From Chthoniobacterales bacterium (GTDB taxonomy: Bacteria > Verrucomicrobiota > Verrucomicrobiia > Chthoniobacterales > JACTMZ01), in contig VEQL01000013.1 in assembly GCA_018883245.1 (NCBI GenBank), positions 1 through 64,000 of the forward strand: a DNA stretch of 64,000 nt, in the 5' to 3' direction. Each line of letters opens with the position of its first letter. Position 1 is the first letter of the stretch. Below are positions 17,836 to 26,383 of the stretch, piece after piece. The translations under genes were made by a program, and so were the position numbers. A model generated the notes under the pieces. That model did no database searches and had not been told where the DNA came from. It was given only the letters and a program-made list of their open reading frames with translations.

Positions 17836-18732
17836 TCATTTCCGCGCGCGCGGGTGGAACTGCCGGTGGGCTTTGTGCAACTGCCGCGTGTCCACGTGCG
17901 TGTAGATCTGCGTGGTCGAAATATCGGCGTGACCGAGCATCTCCTGGATGATGCGCAGATCCGCGCCACCCTCGAGCAGGTGCGTGGCGAACGAATGACG
18001 CAGCGTGTGGGGATGGATGTTTTTTTCCAAACCGGCCCGCTTGCCCAAGGCCACAACCAGTTGCCAGATGCGCTGGTTGGTCAGCTTGCGCCCGCGAACG
18101 GAAAGGAACACTTCCCCGCCGGTCTTTTTGCCGACCAGTTCCGGGCGTCCGGAAGTCAGGTAGCGCCCGACCGCCTCGCGCGCCGCGGCGCCGACAGGAA
18201 CAAGCCGCTGCTTGTTGCCTTTGCCGACGACGCGGATAAAACCCTTGTCGAGGTCGAGATTCTCCAACCGCGCATTGCAAAGTTCCGAGACGCGCAGCCC
18301 GCTGGCATAGAGCAATTCGAGGATGGCGCGGTCGCGCAATTCCAGCGGCGTTTTTCCCCCCGCGGCGGCGAGCAGACGCCCCACTTCGTCGCGCGAGAGC
18401 GTCTCCGGCAGATAGGCCTCGATTTTCGGAATGCCGAGGAATTCGGTGGGATCGGAGGCGAGCACCCCGCGTTTCACGAGGAAGCGGAAGAAAACCCGCA
18501 AGGCCACGGCGTGCAGCCTGATGGTGGCGGCCGACATGCCGGCGCGTTTGCGCCAACCGAGGAATCCGCCGATCTGCTCGGGCGTCACCTTCGACCATGA
18601 CCCAACCTGCGCTTCGCCGCCGGCCCATCCGGCAAAAAGCTCGAGCGAGGACCGCGTGCTGAGCTGGTAATTGTCGGAGAGACCGCGCTCGGTGGCCAAG
18701 TGCAGGATAAACTCTTCGATTTCCCCGGTCAC
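17836..18732 (-). CDS. xerD: Site-specific tyrosine recombinase XerD
   Basis: 298 residues from a GTG at 18732 that overlaps the purC stop (GTGA). The longer frame to 19431 is antisense-style read-through into purC and is rejected. Catalytic residues are in place: Arg147 (YASGLRVSEL), Lys171 (VVGKGNKQR), His242 and Arg245 (HTLRHSFATHLL), His268 (LGHADISTTQIY) and the nucleophile Tyr277. The N-terminal SAM-like core-binding domain covers about 1-85. XerD resolves chromosome dimers at dif together with XerC; with no second Xer gene nearby, the C/D assignment rests on overall similarity. Confidence 0.92.
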   Translation of the reverse strand: MTGEIEEFILHLATERGLSDNYQLSTRSSLELFAGWAGGEAQVGSWSKVTPEQIGGFLGWRKRAGMSAATIRLHAVALRVFFRFLVKRGVLASDPTEFLGIPKIEAYLPETLSRDEVGRLLAAAGGKTPLELRDRAILELLYASGLRVSELCNARLENLDLDKGFIRVVGKGNKQRLVPVGAAAREAVGRYLTSGRPELVGKKTGGEVFLSVRGRKLTNQRIWQLVVALGKRAGLEKNIHPHTLRHSFATHLLEGGADLRIIQEMLGHADISTTQIYTHVDTRQLHKAHRQFHPRARK

Positions 18733-19607
18733 GACGGTCGCCGCCCCAGGACGAGGCGCTCGTAGGCTTCGCGGTATTTGGCCGCCGTGCGTTCGATGAC
18801 ATCGGCCGGCAGATGCGGCGGAGGATCGTCCGGGGTCCAACCCGATTCCGCGAGATAGTCGCGCACGAATTGTTTGTCGAAACTCGGCGGGTGGACTCCC
18901 GGCTCCCAACGATCGGCCGGCCAGAAACCGGAAGAGTCGGGCGTCATGCAATGGCCGGCCAGCACCAACTCCTCGCCGCGCAGGGCAAACTCGAACTTCG
19001 TGTCGGCCACGATCACGCCGGCGTGCGCCGCCTGCACGCACCCGTATTCGTAAATCTCCAGCGAAGCCTCGCGAACCTGCAAGGCAAGATCGTCGCCGAG
19101 CAAACGCCGGCACTGGTCCCACGCGACCGGCTCCTCGCGTCCGTCGGCCGAACGGCGCGCGGCCGTGAAAACCGGTTTCGGCAACTTGGAGGCTTCGCGC
19201 AGCCCCCGCGGCAATTCGTGTCCGCCCACCGTGCCCCGCTGGCGGTATTCGGCCCACGCGGCTCCGGAAAGATAACCGCATGCCCCGCATTCCACCGGCA
19301 AAGGCCGCGTCCTCAGGCAAAGCATCGACCGCCCGGACAAAGCCTCCTCGAACTTTTTCAGGTCGGCCGGAAAGGCCGCGAAATCCGCGGTGACGAAATG
19401 GCTCGGTGCGAAATCCAGCCGCTGGAACCAAAAAGCCGACAGTGCGGTGACAACCCGGCCCTTCCCCGGGATCGGGTCGGGCAGGACGCGTTCGGCCACC
19501 GACAACCTGTCCGAGGCGACCACAAGGGCGCGATCGTCTGAAACGTAGATGTCGCGGACCTTGCCGCGGCGCAGCAAATCCCAGCCGGGAATGCGGAGGT
19601 CCGTCAT
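18729..19607 (-). CDS. purC: Phosphoribosylaminoimidazole-succinocarboxamide synthase
   Basis: 292 residues from ATG 19607 (MTDLRIPGWDLLRRGKVRDIY); an upstream in-frame start at 19667 would add 20 unsupported residues. It condenses CAIR with aspartate in purine synthesis. The GKVRD ATP-binding start, VVASDRLSVAERVLPDPIPGKG (usually ASDRISAFD...), a VECGACGYLSGAAW segment and the DTKFEFAL and TPDSSGFW motifs are all present. The length is at the long, fused-type end of the family. Its stop overlaps the xerD start, so the two are probably cotranscribed. Confidence 0.94.
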   Translation of the reverse strand: MTDLRIPGWDLLRRGKVRDIYVSDDRALVVASDRLSVAERVLPDPIPGKGRVVTALSAFWFQRLDFAPSHFVTADFAAFPADLKKFEEALSGRSMLCLRTRPLPVECGACGYLSGAAWAEYRQRGTVGGHELPRGLREASKLPKPVFTAARRSADGREEPVAWDQCRRLLGDDLALQVREASLEIYEYGCVQAAHAGVIVADTKFEFALRGEELVLAGHCMTPDSSGFWPADRWEPGVHPPSFDKQFVRDYLAESGWTPDDPPPHLPADVIERTAAKYREAYERLVLGRRPS

Positions 19608-19711
19608 CGGGGCTGTTTTACTACCCGCCGCCCCCGCGGGCGCAAAGCCCGAAAAACCGCCCCGCAAATTCCTTGGAACACGCGGGCGCCTCGCATACGT
19701 TGGAAAGTTCT

Positions 19712-20026
19712 ATGAATTTGCCGCTTTTTCTCGCACAAGCCGCGCCGGAGCAGCCGCCGGTTTTGTTCCAATTCATGCCGCTCATCATCATCGCGGTGCT
19801 GTTCTATTTCCTCCTCATCCGGCCGCAGCAAAAGAAACAAAAGGAACACCAGAATCTGATCGCCAGCGTCAAGACCGGCGACAAGGTCGTGACCAGCGCC
19901 GGCATCCACGGAATCGTTTCCAACGTCAAGGAGCACACCATCCTGCTCAAGGTCGCGGACAACGTTAAGATCGAGATGGACAAGGCGGCGGTGGCCAGCG
20001 TGACCAAAGCGGCGGAAAACGCCTGA
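19712..20026 (+). CDS. yajC: Preprotein translocase subunit YajC
   Basis: 104 residues from ATG 19712. One transmembrane helix (QFMPLIIIAVLFYFLLIRPQQKKQKEHQNLI) is followed by the signature LKTGD-type sequence (ASVKTGDKVVTSAGIHGIVSNV) of YajC. It associates with SecDF and SecYEG at the inner membrane. Starts at 19673 in the same frame lie in untranslated leader. secDF follows after 38 bases. Confidence 0.94.
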   Translation: MNLPLFLAQAAPEQPPVLFQFMPLIIIAVLFYFLLIRPQQKKQKEHQNLIASVKTGDKVVTSAGIHGIVSNVKEHTILLKVADNVKIEMDKAAVASVTKAAENA

Positions 20027-20064
20027 AACCTTCCGCGCGCGCCGCGTAACCCATCGCAGAACCC

Positions 20065-22383
20065 ATGAGCCCGACCCTGATTTTCTTCGCCGGCCTGCTG
20101 ATCCTGGCCTTGTTCATCTGGTATTTCCTCACCGATCTGAGCGCGCGCAAGCGCCACATCGGCCTTGTCCTCACCATTCTTCTCGTGGCGCTGTGCATCG
20201 AGGCCATCATTCCGCCGGAGAAAAAAATCCGCCTCGGCCTCGACCTGCAGGGCGGCACGTCGTTCCTGCTGAGGCTCGTCGGGCAGGAGGGCGAGCAGGT
20301 CACCCCGGCAACCCTCGACCAAGCCATCGAGGTCATCCGCAAACGCGTGGACCAGTTCGGCGTGAGCGAACCCGTCATCGCCGCGCAGGGTCGCGACCGC
20401 ATCCTCGTCCAGATCCCGGGTCTCGACACGAAGCAACTCGCGCAGACCAAAGAGCAGCTCCAGCGCGTGGCGAAACTCGAGTTCGCCCTCGTCCATCCAC
20501 AGAGCGAGGCGGTCCTTGCACAGGTCGATGCCGGCACCGGCGTCCTGCCCCCCGGCTACGTGCTCAAGGAATACAAGGACACCATCGAGGGCAAGGAACA
20601 GACGCTGCGTCTTTTGGTCAAACAGCGCCCCGACCTCACCGGCGACCGCGTCACGGCGGCGAACCCGTTCTACGACGTCCAGGGCTACGGCGTGGCCATG
20701 ACCCTCGACAGCGAGGGGGCGAAAATGTTCGGTGACCTCACCACGGCCAACGTCGGCCAGCGACTTGCCATCATGCTCGACGGCGACGTGCAAAGCGCGC
20801 CGAATATCCGCCAGCCGATCTACGGCGGACAAGCGGTCATCACCGGGCGTTTCGACGACAAGGAGGCGCGCAACCTCGCCAGTGTTCTGGAAAACCCGCT
20901 CCGCACCCCCGTGGAGATCGAGGAAACTCGCAGCGTCTCCGCATCGCTCGGCGCGGACTCGATCAAGAGCGGCATCGGCGCTGGTTTGCTGGGCCTCGCG
21001 CTCACCCTGGTTTTCGTCCTGCTTTATTACCGTCTGGCCGGTCTGGTCGCTTGCCTCGCACTCTCGGTCAACATGGTGATGCTCTTCGGGGCGATGTGCA
21101 TGTTCAACTTCGTCCTGACCCTTCCCGGCATCGCGGGCATCATCCTCACCATCGGCATGGCCATCGACGCCAACGTGCTCATCTTCGAGCGCCTGCGCGA
21201 GGAGATGGCCGCCGGCAAGTCCCTCGCCGCCGCGCTCAATTCGGCTTATGACAAAGCCTTCTCCGCCATTTTCGACTCGAACCTCACCACCCTCATCACC
21301 TCGGCCATCCTTTTCTGGCAGGCGACCGGACCGGTGAAAGGATTCGCCATCGCGCTCACCCTCGGCATCGTGGCTTCGATGTTCTCGGCGCTGCTCTTCA
21401 CCCGCACCTGCTTCAGCTACATGCTCGAGAATCTGGGGCTCAAGAAACTGCGCATGCTCAACTGGATCCCGTCGCGCAGCATCGACTTCATCGGCAAACG
21501 CCACATGGCCCTCGCCGTCTCGCTGATCCTCATCCTCGGATCGGTCGGCTTCTTCGCCTGGCGCGGGGAAAAGAACTTCGGTGTCGATTTCACCGGCGGC
21601 GACCTCGTGGTTCTCGCGGCACAGAAAGTTGTGCCCCTCGCCAACGTCCGGCGCAGCGTGGAAACCGCCGGCTTCACCGACAGCACCATCCAGAGTTCGG
21701 TCGAGGAAGGCCGCGAACTCGTCACCATCCAGAGCCGCGTGAACAGCGCGGGCGCCATCGTCGCCGGCCTGCAGAAAGATTTTCCCGACGCCGGATGGAC
21801 CGTCGAACAAAGCGACACGGTCGGTCCGCGCGTGGGCCGGGAACTTGCCGGACGCTCGCTCTTCGCCCTCGCGCTCGGACTCGTTGGAATCCTGATCTAC
21901 GTCACGGTGCGCTTCGAGTTCGCCTTCGCACTGGGCGCCATCGTCGCGTTGCTGCACGACGTCATCATCACCGTCGGCGTGTTTTCCATGCTCGGGCGCG
22001 AAATCTCGCTCGTCATGGTCGGCGCCGTCCTGACCATCGCCGGCTATTCCATCAACGACACGATCGTCGTGTTCGACCGCGTGCGCGAGGGCCTGCGGGG
22101 CGGAATGCGCGGCTCCGTGGCGTCGGTGATGAACACCTGCATCAACGAAACGCTCGGGCGCACCATTCTGACCGGCGGCACGACCCTGCTGGCCACCGGT
22201 GCGCTCTTTTTCCTCGGCGGCCCCGTGCTCAGCGACTTCGCCCTCGCCATCCTCATCGGCATCCTTGTCGGCACCTATTCGTCCATTTTCGTCGCTGCCC
22301 CGATCGTCCTCTGGTGGTCGAAATGGACCGGACGGAGCATCAAGCGCGAGGTCCTTGGCGACGTGGCGCAGTCGGCTTCCTGA
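20065..22383 (+). CDS. secDF: Fused protein translocase subunit SecDF
   Basis: 772 residues combining SecD (about 1-460) and SecF (about 470-772). It uses the proton gradient to pull exported proteins through SecYEG. SecD features: GLDLQGGTSFLLRL near 58, the periplasmic P1 domain, and the membrane motif region ENPLRTPVEIEETRSVSASLGADSI. SecF features: NFGVDFTGGDLVVL, the DTVGPRVGRELAGRS segment, and SINDTIVVFDRVRE. About twelve membrane helices are expected. The last 44 bases overlap tail-to-tail with the LysR gene on the other strand. Confidence 0.96.
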   Translation: MSPTLIFFAGLLILALFIWYFLTDLSARKRHIGLVLTILLVALCIEAIIPPEKKIRLGLDLQGGTSFLLRLVGQEGEQVTPATLDQAIEVIRKRVDQFGVSEPVIAAQGRDRILVQIPGLDTKQLAQTKEQLQRVAKLEFALVHPQSEAVLAQVDAGTGVLPPGYVLKEYKDTIEGKEQTLRLLVKQRPDLTGDRVTAANPFYDVQGYGVAMTLDSEGAKMFGDLTTANVGQRLAIMLDGDVQSAPNIRQPIYGGQAVITGRFDDKEARNLASVLENPLRTPVEIEETRSVSASLGADSIKSGIGAGLLGLALTLVFVLLYYRLAGLVACLALSVNMVMLFGAMCMFNFVLTLPGIAGIILTIGMAIDANVLIFERLREEMAAGKSLAAALNSAYDKAFSAIFDSNLTTLITSAILFWQATGPVKGFAIALTLGIVASMFSALLFTRTCFSYMLENLGLKKLRMLNWIPSRSIDFIGKRHMALAVSLILILGSVGFFAWRGEKNFGVDFTGGDLVVLAAQKVVPLANVRRSVETAGFTDSTIQSSVEEGRELVTIQSRVNSAGAIVAGLQKDFPDAGWTVEQSDTVGPRVGRELAGRSLFALALGLVGILIYVTVRFEFAFALGAIVALLHDVIITVGVFSMLGREISLVMVGAVLTIAGYSINDTIVVFDRVREGLRGGMRGSVASVMNTCINETLGRTILTGGTTLLATGALFFLGGPVLSDFALAILIGILVGTYSSIFVAAPIVLWWSKWTGRSIKREVLGDVAQSAS

Positions 22384-23278
22384 ACGAGCTGACGACCTCG
22401 GCCGACAACCGGGCGATGACCCGGAGTGCCTCGTGCGAGAACTGCCGCTCGGCCGTAACCACGTGGACTTCCTCGTCGATGCCCGTTTTCACCGGCAACC
22501 GCACAAGACCGTAGCGTTTGGCGATTTCGCGCAGCACGGGATCGGGCAAAGGCGCAGCACCCGCGCCCCCGGCGGCCATCTCGCCCATGGCAGCCGCGTC
22601 GTCGAACTCTCCGCGGATGTCCGGCCGGATCCCGTTGTCCCGCCACCAGCGGTCGAGATCCCTCCGCAGCGGCGACTCGCTTGTCGGCACGAGCACGGGA
22701 AAACCGTCCAGCCCGCGGCTGCGTTTGAATCTCCGTGCGAGCGCCGGCGAGGCGGCAAAGGAAACGCCGAAGCGGCCCGCCCGGCGGCTGAACACCGCCG
22801 TCTTCAGCGCGGCCGGCGGAGGTTCGTTGCCGATGACCAGATCCAGTTGGTGCGCGGCGAGTGCGGGGAATAATTCGCTCGAAAGCCCCTCGCGCACCAC
22901 GACGCGAAGACCGGGCAACTCCTGCCAGGCACGCACGAGGATGGCGGACGCAAGAAACTTCGGCACTGCATCGACGATCCCCACGAAGAACGTCTGAGGC
23001 CCCTCCGGGCTTCCACGACGGACCACTTCGACCATTTCATCGCCGAGGTTGAAGATGCGCTCGGCATAGCGCCGCACCACCCGGCCCGCTTCGGTGGGCA
23101 CAAGGCGTTTACCCTCGCGCAGGAAGAGCGGCAGCCCGAGAAACCCCTCCAACTCCCTCACCTGCGCACTCAGCGTCGGCGGGGATACGTGCAGGACCTG
23201 CGACGCCGCCTTGATCCCGCCCTCGGCGGCGACAGCGAGAAAGTAGCGCAGGTGGTGGTAGTTGATCTGGAGATTCAT
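22340..23278 (-). CDS. LysR-family transcriptional regulator, NhaR-like
   Basis: 312 residues from ATG 23278; an ATG at 23293 would add five residues. The winged helix is NYHHLRYFLAVAAEGGIKAASQVLHVSPPTLSAQVRELEGFLG, closest in style to NhaR, which senses sodium and responds to cation stress. The effector domain covers about 95-290. The last 14 codons overlap the end of secDF on the opposite strand, so transcription converges. The 71 bases upstream, shared with the divergent protease gene, are AT-rich and contain ATGATATG and AATATGC elements that could be operator half sites. Targets are unknown. Confidence 0.88.
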   Translation of the reverse strand: MNLQINYHHLRYFLAVAAEGGIKAASQVLHVSPPTLSAQVRELEGFLGLPLFLREGKRLVPTEAGRVVRRYAERIFNLGDEMVEVVRRGSPEGPQTFFVGIVDAVPKFLASAILVRAWQELPGLRVVVREGLSSELFPALAAHQLDLVIGNEPPPAALKTAVFSRRAGRFGVSFAASPALARRFKRSRGLDGFPVLVPTSESPLRRDLDRWWRDNGIRPDIRGEFDDAAAMGEMAAGGAGAAPLPDPVLREIAKRYGLVRLPVKTGIDEEVHVVTAERQFSHEALRVIARLSAEVVSSFRKPTAPRRQGPRA

Positions 23279-23349
23279 GCGGTTTTTCCTCATGATATGT
23301 GTTTTTCTTCGTAATATGCAAACTTCGCCGGACGGTTAGATTCGGCGGC

Positions 23350-24042
23350 ATGACAACCACCGCACTGCTTCTCTTCGCCGGAACAATGCTCCTGTCACTC
23401 TGGGCATCGGCCCGGGTCAAACGCACCTACCGCCGCTACTCGGCACAGCCCGCTTTGTCGGGCCTCACGGGAGCCGAGACGGCGCGTCGCATCCTCGAAA
23501 ACGAGGGTGTCGTGAATGTGGAGGTCGTCCCGCAACAGGGCGAATTGACCGACCACTACGATCCCCTGCACCGCCGCCTCGTTCTGAGCGAGGAGAACTT
23601 CCACGGCAACTCCGTGGCCGCGGTTGCCGTCTCCGCGCACGAGGCCGGGCACGCCATTCAGCATGCGCGCGCTTACGGTCCCCTGCACCTTCGCATGGCC
23701 GCGGTGGGCGCCACGCAATTCGCGAGCCAGATCGTCATGTGGCTGCCGCTGCTCGGGCTCTTCACCAGCGTCATTTCGCCGACCACGGCCATCATGCTCA
23801 TGGCGGGCGGTTGGGGAATCATCATGTTCTTCAACCTCGTCACTCTCCCCGTCGAGTTCGACGCCTCCCGTCGCGCCCGCCTGGCGCTGCGTTCCAGCGG
23901 AGCCATCGCCACGGTCTCGGAATCCGAGGGCGTCGATCGTGTGCTCAACGCGGCGGCGCTCACCTATGTGGCGGCGTTCATAACATCCCTGGCCTATTTC
24001 CTCTGGCACCTCCTGCCGCTGCTGGCCGGACGCCGGGAATAA
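23350..24042 (+). CDS. YugP-like membrane zinc metallopeptidase
   Basis: 230 residues from ATG 23350. The catalytic HEAGH is at 97-101 (VSAHEAGHAIQHA), followed by an LPVEFDASRRARLAL segment that is strongly conserved in the YugP/DUF2268-like neutral zinc peptidase group. Hydrophobic helices lie at 1-20, about 125-180 and 205-225, so the active site faces the membrane or cytoplasm. Possible substrates are unknown. It is divergent from the LysR regulator, which may control it. Confidence 0.88.
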   Translation: MTTTALLLFAGTMLLSLWASARVKRTYRRYSAQPALSGLTGAETARRILENEGVVNVEVVPQQGELTDHYDPLHRRLVLSEENFHGNSVAAVAVSAHEAGHAIQHARAYGPLHLRMAAVGATQFASQIVMWLPLLGLFTSVISPTTAIMLMAGGWGIIMFFNLVTLPVEFDASRRARLALRSSGAIATVSESEGVDRVLNAAALTYVAAFITSLAYFLWHLLPLLAGRRE

Positions 24043-24064
24043 CCGCAGAAAAGATTTAAAAACC

Positions 24065-24445
24065 ATGAAAACTCCCGAACCCGCCGTCTCGACCGACGAA
24101 TTCATCATCAAGCAAAGCCGTGACACCACAGCCGACGAACTGCGCGGTCTGCGACGCTTCGTCGGGGCGTTGGACCAAAAGAAAAAGGCTGCCGCCGCGG
24201 GCGGACACCCGGATTTGGCCGAGGGCGTCGCCACTCTCGGTGCGCTGTTGGCCAGTCCGGAAGTCACCGACGCGACGGATCCGCTGCCGCCGCACCTCGC
24301 CGAGGCGGGCGCCGCGTTGCGCTATGTGCTGAAAGGGATCGACATAATCCCCGATTCCGTCCCGGGCCTCGGCCTGGCCGATGACGAATGGATCGTCACC
24401 CGCGTCATGCAACGGAATCCCGTGCTTCGCGTCCCGACATCGTGA
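24065..24445 (+). CDS. YkvA/DUF1232-like small protein
   Basis: 126 residues. The C-terminal half holds RYVLKGIDIIPDSVPGLGLADDEWIV, the DUF1232/YkvA pattern (normally SPIDLIPDFIPVLGYLDD). The N-terminal half is charged, with a KKKAAAAGGHPDLAEG linker. No transmembrane helix is obvious, unlike some relatives. It overlaps the next gene by 4 bases (GTGA). Function is not established for the family. Confidence 0.75.
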   Translation: MKTPEPAVSTDEFIIKQSRDTTADELRGLRRFVGALDQKKKAAAAGGHPDLAEGVATLGALLASPEVTDATDPLPPHLAEAGAALRYVLKGIDIIPDSVPGLGLADDEWIVTRVMQRNPVLRVPTS

Positions 24446-25386
24446 ATCCGTCGCCCGACCAAGCACAGCGCCAGGGCATGCTCGGCATCTGCCTGATGGC
24501 AGCCTTTGCCGACGGCAACCACGGGGATGAGGAGCGCGACCAGATGCAGCGCATGGCCGCCCTGCTCGGCGGCGACGACAAGGAAAACTCGGCCATACTG
24601 CAGGACGTGCTGTTCAAGCGCGTCACCCTCGACACATTGTGCGCGCCCCTGGCCGGACAACCCGCCGCCGCGCAAGCCTACGAAATGGGGGCAGTCGTCT
24701 GCGGGGTCGACAAAAATCTGGCACCGGAAGAGCGGACGTTTCTCGCGGAGTTGCGCGAAAAACTAGGACTGGCCGGCGACGCGATCCTCGTCACCGAGGA
24801 AATCATGAATCCAGCCCCGGCCGCGCTCGCCAAGGAAAACACGCTGACGGACCAAACATCTCCGGCCGACACCGAGCGCATGATCCTCAACTATGCCATC
24901 CTCAACGGCGCGCTCGAATTGTTGCCGCAGAGCCTGGCCACCATGGCCGTGATTCCGATGCAAATGAAGATGGTTTACCGCATCGGCCGCGCGCACGGCG
25001 TCGAACTCGATGCCGCACGCATCAAAGAACTTGCCGCGGCGGCGGGACTCGGCCTCACCTCGCAGGTGCTGGAAGGTTATGCGCGGCGTCTGCTCAAGGG
25101 CCTGCTCGGCAAGAAAAGCATGGCCGGCAAAGTGACGGGCCAAGCTGCGAGTTCAGCGTTCGCGTTCGCTTCGACCTATGCGCTCGGTCATGTGGCGCAG
25201 GCTTATTACGGGAGCGGACGGAAAATGACAAAGGAGCAAATGAAGACGTTGTTCGATTCGGTCTCCGACCGCGCGCGCGGCCTGTATGAGACTTATCTTC
25301 CCCAAATCCAAGACAAGGCCAAGGGTCTGGACTTGCCCGGAGTTCTCGCGGCGATAAAGTCCCCCACCTCGCCAGCGAACGTCTGA
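24442..25386 (+). CDS. TerB-like / DUF697-like two-domain protein
   Basis: 314 residues from a GTG overlapping the preceding stop; an upstream frame to 24388 is a shadow. Residues 10-125 resemble a TerB/DljA helical domain (AAFADGNHGDEERDQMQRMAALLGG, with the ADG-x-x-x-x-E-x-x-x motif). Residues 155-260 look like DUF697 (NGALELLPQSLATMAVIPMQMKMVYRIGRAHGV, then the SAFAFASTYALGHVAQAYYGSG segment), normally a membrane-associated domain. Such proteins occur near tellurite/TerC-type loci, and the next gene is a terC. The function is not known. Confidence 0.8.
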   Translation: MNPSPDQAQRQGMLGICLMAAFADGNHGDEERDQMQRMAALLGGDDKENSAILQDVLFKRVTLDTLCAPLAGQPAAAQAYEMGAVVCGVDKNLAPEERTFLAELREKLGLAGDAILVTEEIMNPAPAALAKENTLTDQTSPADTERMILNYAILNGALELLPQSLATMAVIPMQMKMVYRIGRAHGVELDAARIKELAAAAGLGLTSQVLEGYARRLLKGLLGKKSMAGKVTGQAASSAFAFASTYALGHVAQAYYGSGRKMTKEQMKTLFDSVSDRARGLYETYLPQIQDKAKGLDLPGVLAAIKSPTSPANV

Positions 25387-25450
25387 GGACCGGCCATCGC
25401 TTCCGGGCGGCATCCGCCACCCGTTCCGCAAAACCGCACCTGATAAATCC

Positions 25451-26383
25451 ATGAATGAAATACCCTTGATGTGGTGGGTGGCCTTCAACGCCTTCGTCAT
25501 CGCCATGTTGGCCCTCGACCTCGGAGTTTTCCACCGCAAAGCCCACGTCGTCGCCATTAAAGAGGCCCTCGGTTGGTCGGCCGTCTGGATCGCAATGGCA
25601 CTGGCCTTCAACGTCTGGGTTTACTTCCAGCTCGGCCCGCAGAAAGGCACCGAATTCCTCACCGGGTATCTCATCGAGAAATCGCTTTCCGTCGACAACG
25701 TCTTCGTCTTCGCGGTGCTCTTCACCTACTTCGGCATCCCGCCGCAGTATCAGCACCGCGTCCTCTTCTGGGGGATTTTCGGCGCGCTCATCATGCGCGC
25801 GGCCATGATCTTCGCCGGCGCGGCGCTGATCAGCAATTTCAGCTGGATCATCTATGTCTTCGCCGCGTTGCTGATTTTCACCGGCATCAAGATGGCCCTG
25901 GGCGACCACGAGGCCATCGATCCGGAGAAGAACATCGCCCTGCGCTTGCTGCGGCGATTCATGCCGGTGACCAAGGAGTTCCACGGACAGAAATTTTTCG
26001 TCCGCCAGAACGGCGTGCGCGCCGCCACACCGCTCTTCGCGGTGCTGCTTTGCATCGAGGTGACCGACGTCGTTTTCGCCGTCGATTCCATCCCGGCCAT
26101 CTTCGCCATCACGCAGGACACGTTCATCGTCTACACGTCGAACGTCTTCGCCATCCTCGGGTTGCGCGCGCTTTACTTCGCGCTTTCCGGCCTGCTGCCC
26201 TACTTCCACTTCCTGAAATACGGCCTCGGCGTGATCCTTGTCTTCGTCGGTATCAAGATGTCTCTCGCCCACACCGCTTGGAAGATCGACACTTCGATTT
26301 CGCTCGGCGTCGTGGCCGGCATCCTCGCACTGTCGGTCATCGCCTCGGTGGTCCACAGGCGGATAACGGAAAAACAACCGTGA
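25451..26383 (+). CDS. TerC/Alx family membrane protein (TerC paralogue 1)
   Basis: 310 residues, about eight membrane helices. TerC hallmarks: acidic helix LALDLGVFHRKAH near 18, the LIEKSLSVDNVFVFAVLFTYF motif and VFAVDSIPAIFAITQDTFIVYTSN. TerC-family proteins are linked to manganese export and metal loading of secreted enzymes, and to tellurite resistance. It overlaps the cation-channel gene by 4 bases. It is the first of four TerC homologues within 8.5 kb and is most similar in layout to the one at 29415. No yybP-ykoY manganese riboswitch is visible in the 64 bases upstream. Confidence 0.92.
   Translation: MNEIPLMWWVAFNAFVIAMLALDLGVFHRKAHVVAIKEALGWSAVWIAMALAFNVWVYFQLGPQKGTEFLTGYLIEKSLSVDNVFVFAVLFTYFGIPPQYQHRVLFWGIFGALIMRAAMIFAGAALISNFSWIIYVFAALLIFTGIKMALGDHEAIDPEKNIALRLLRRFMPVTKEFHGQKFFVRQNGVRAATPLFAVLLCIEVTDVVFAVDSIPAIFAITQDTFIVYTSNVFAILGLRALYFALSGLLPYFHFLKYGLGVILVFVGIKMSLAHTAWKIDTSISLGVVAGILALSVIASVVHRRITEKQP

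Noticed and set aside
19804-21957. 717-codon minus-strand ORF opposite secDF
   Set aside because: Very acidic, Glu/Asp/Arg-rich shadow of secDF; no motif, no start context.
25387-25450. yybP-ykoY manganese riboswitch before terC genes
   Set aside because: Expected for many terC genes, so I examined the upstream regions (25387-25450, 27220-27463, 29357-29414); conserved loop sequences were not present in any of them.
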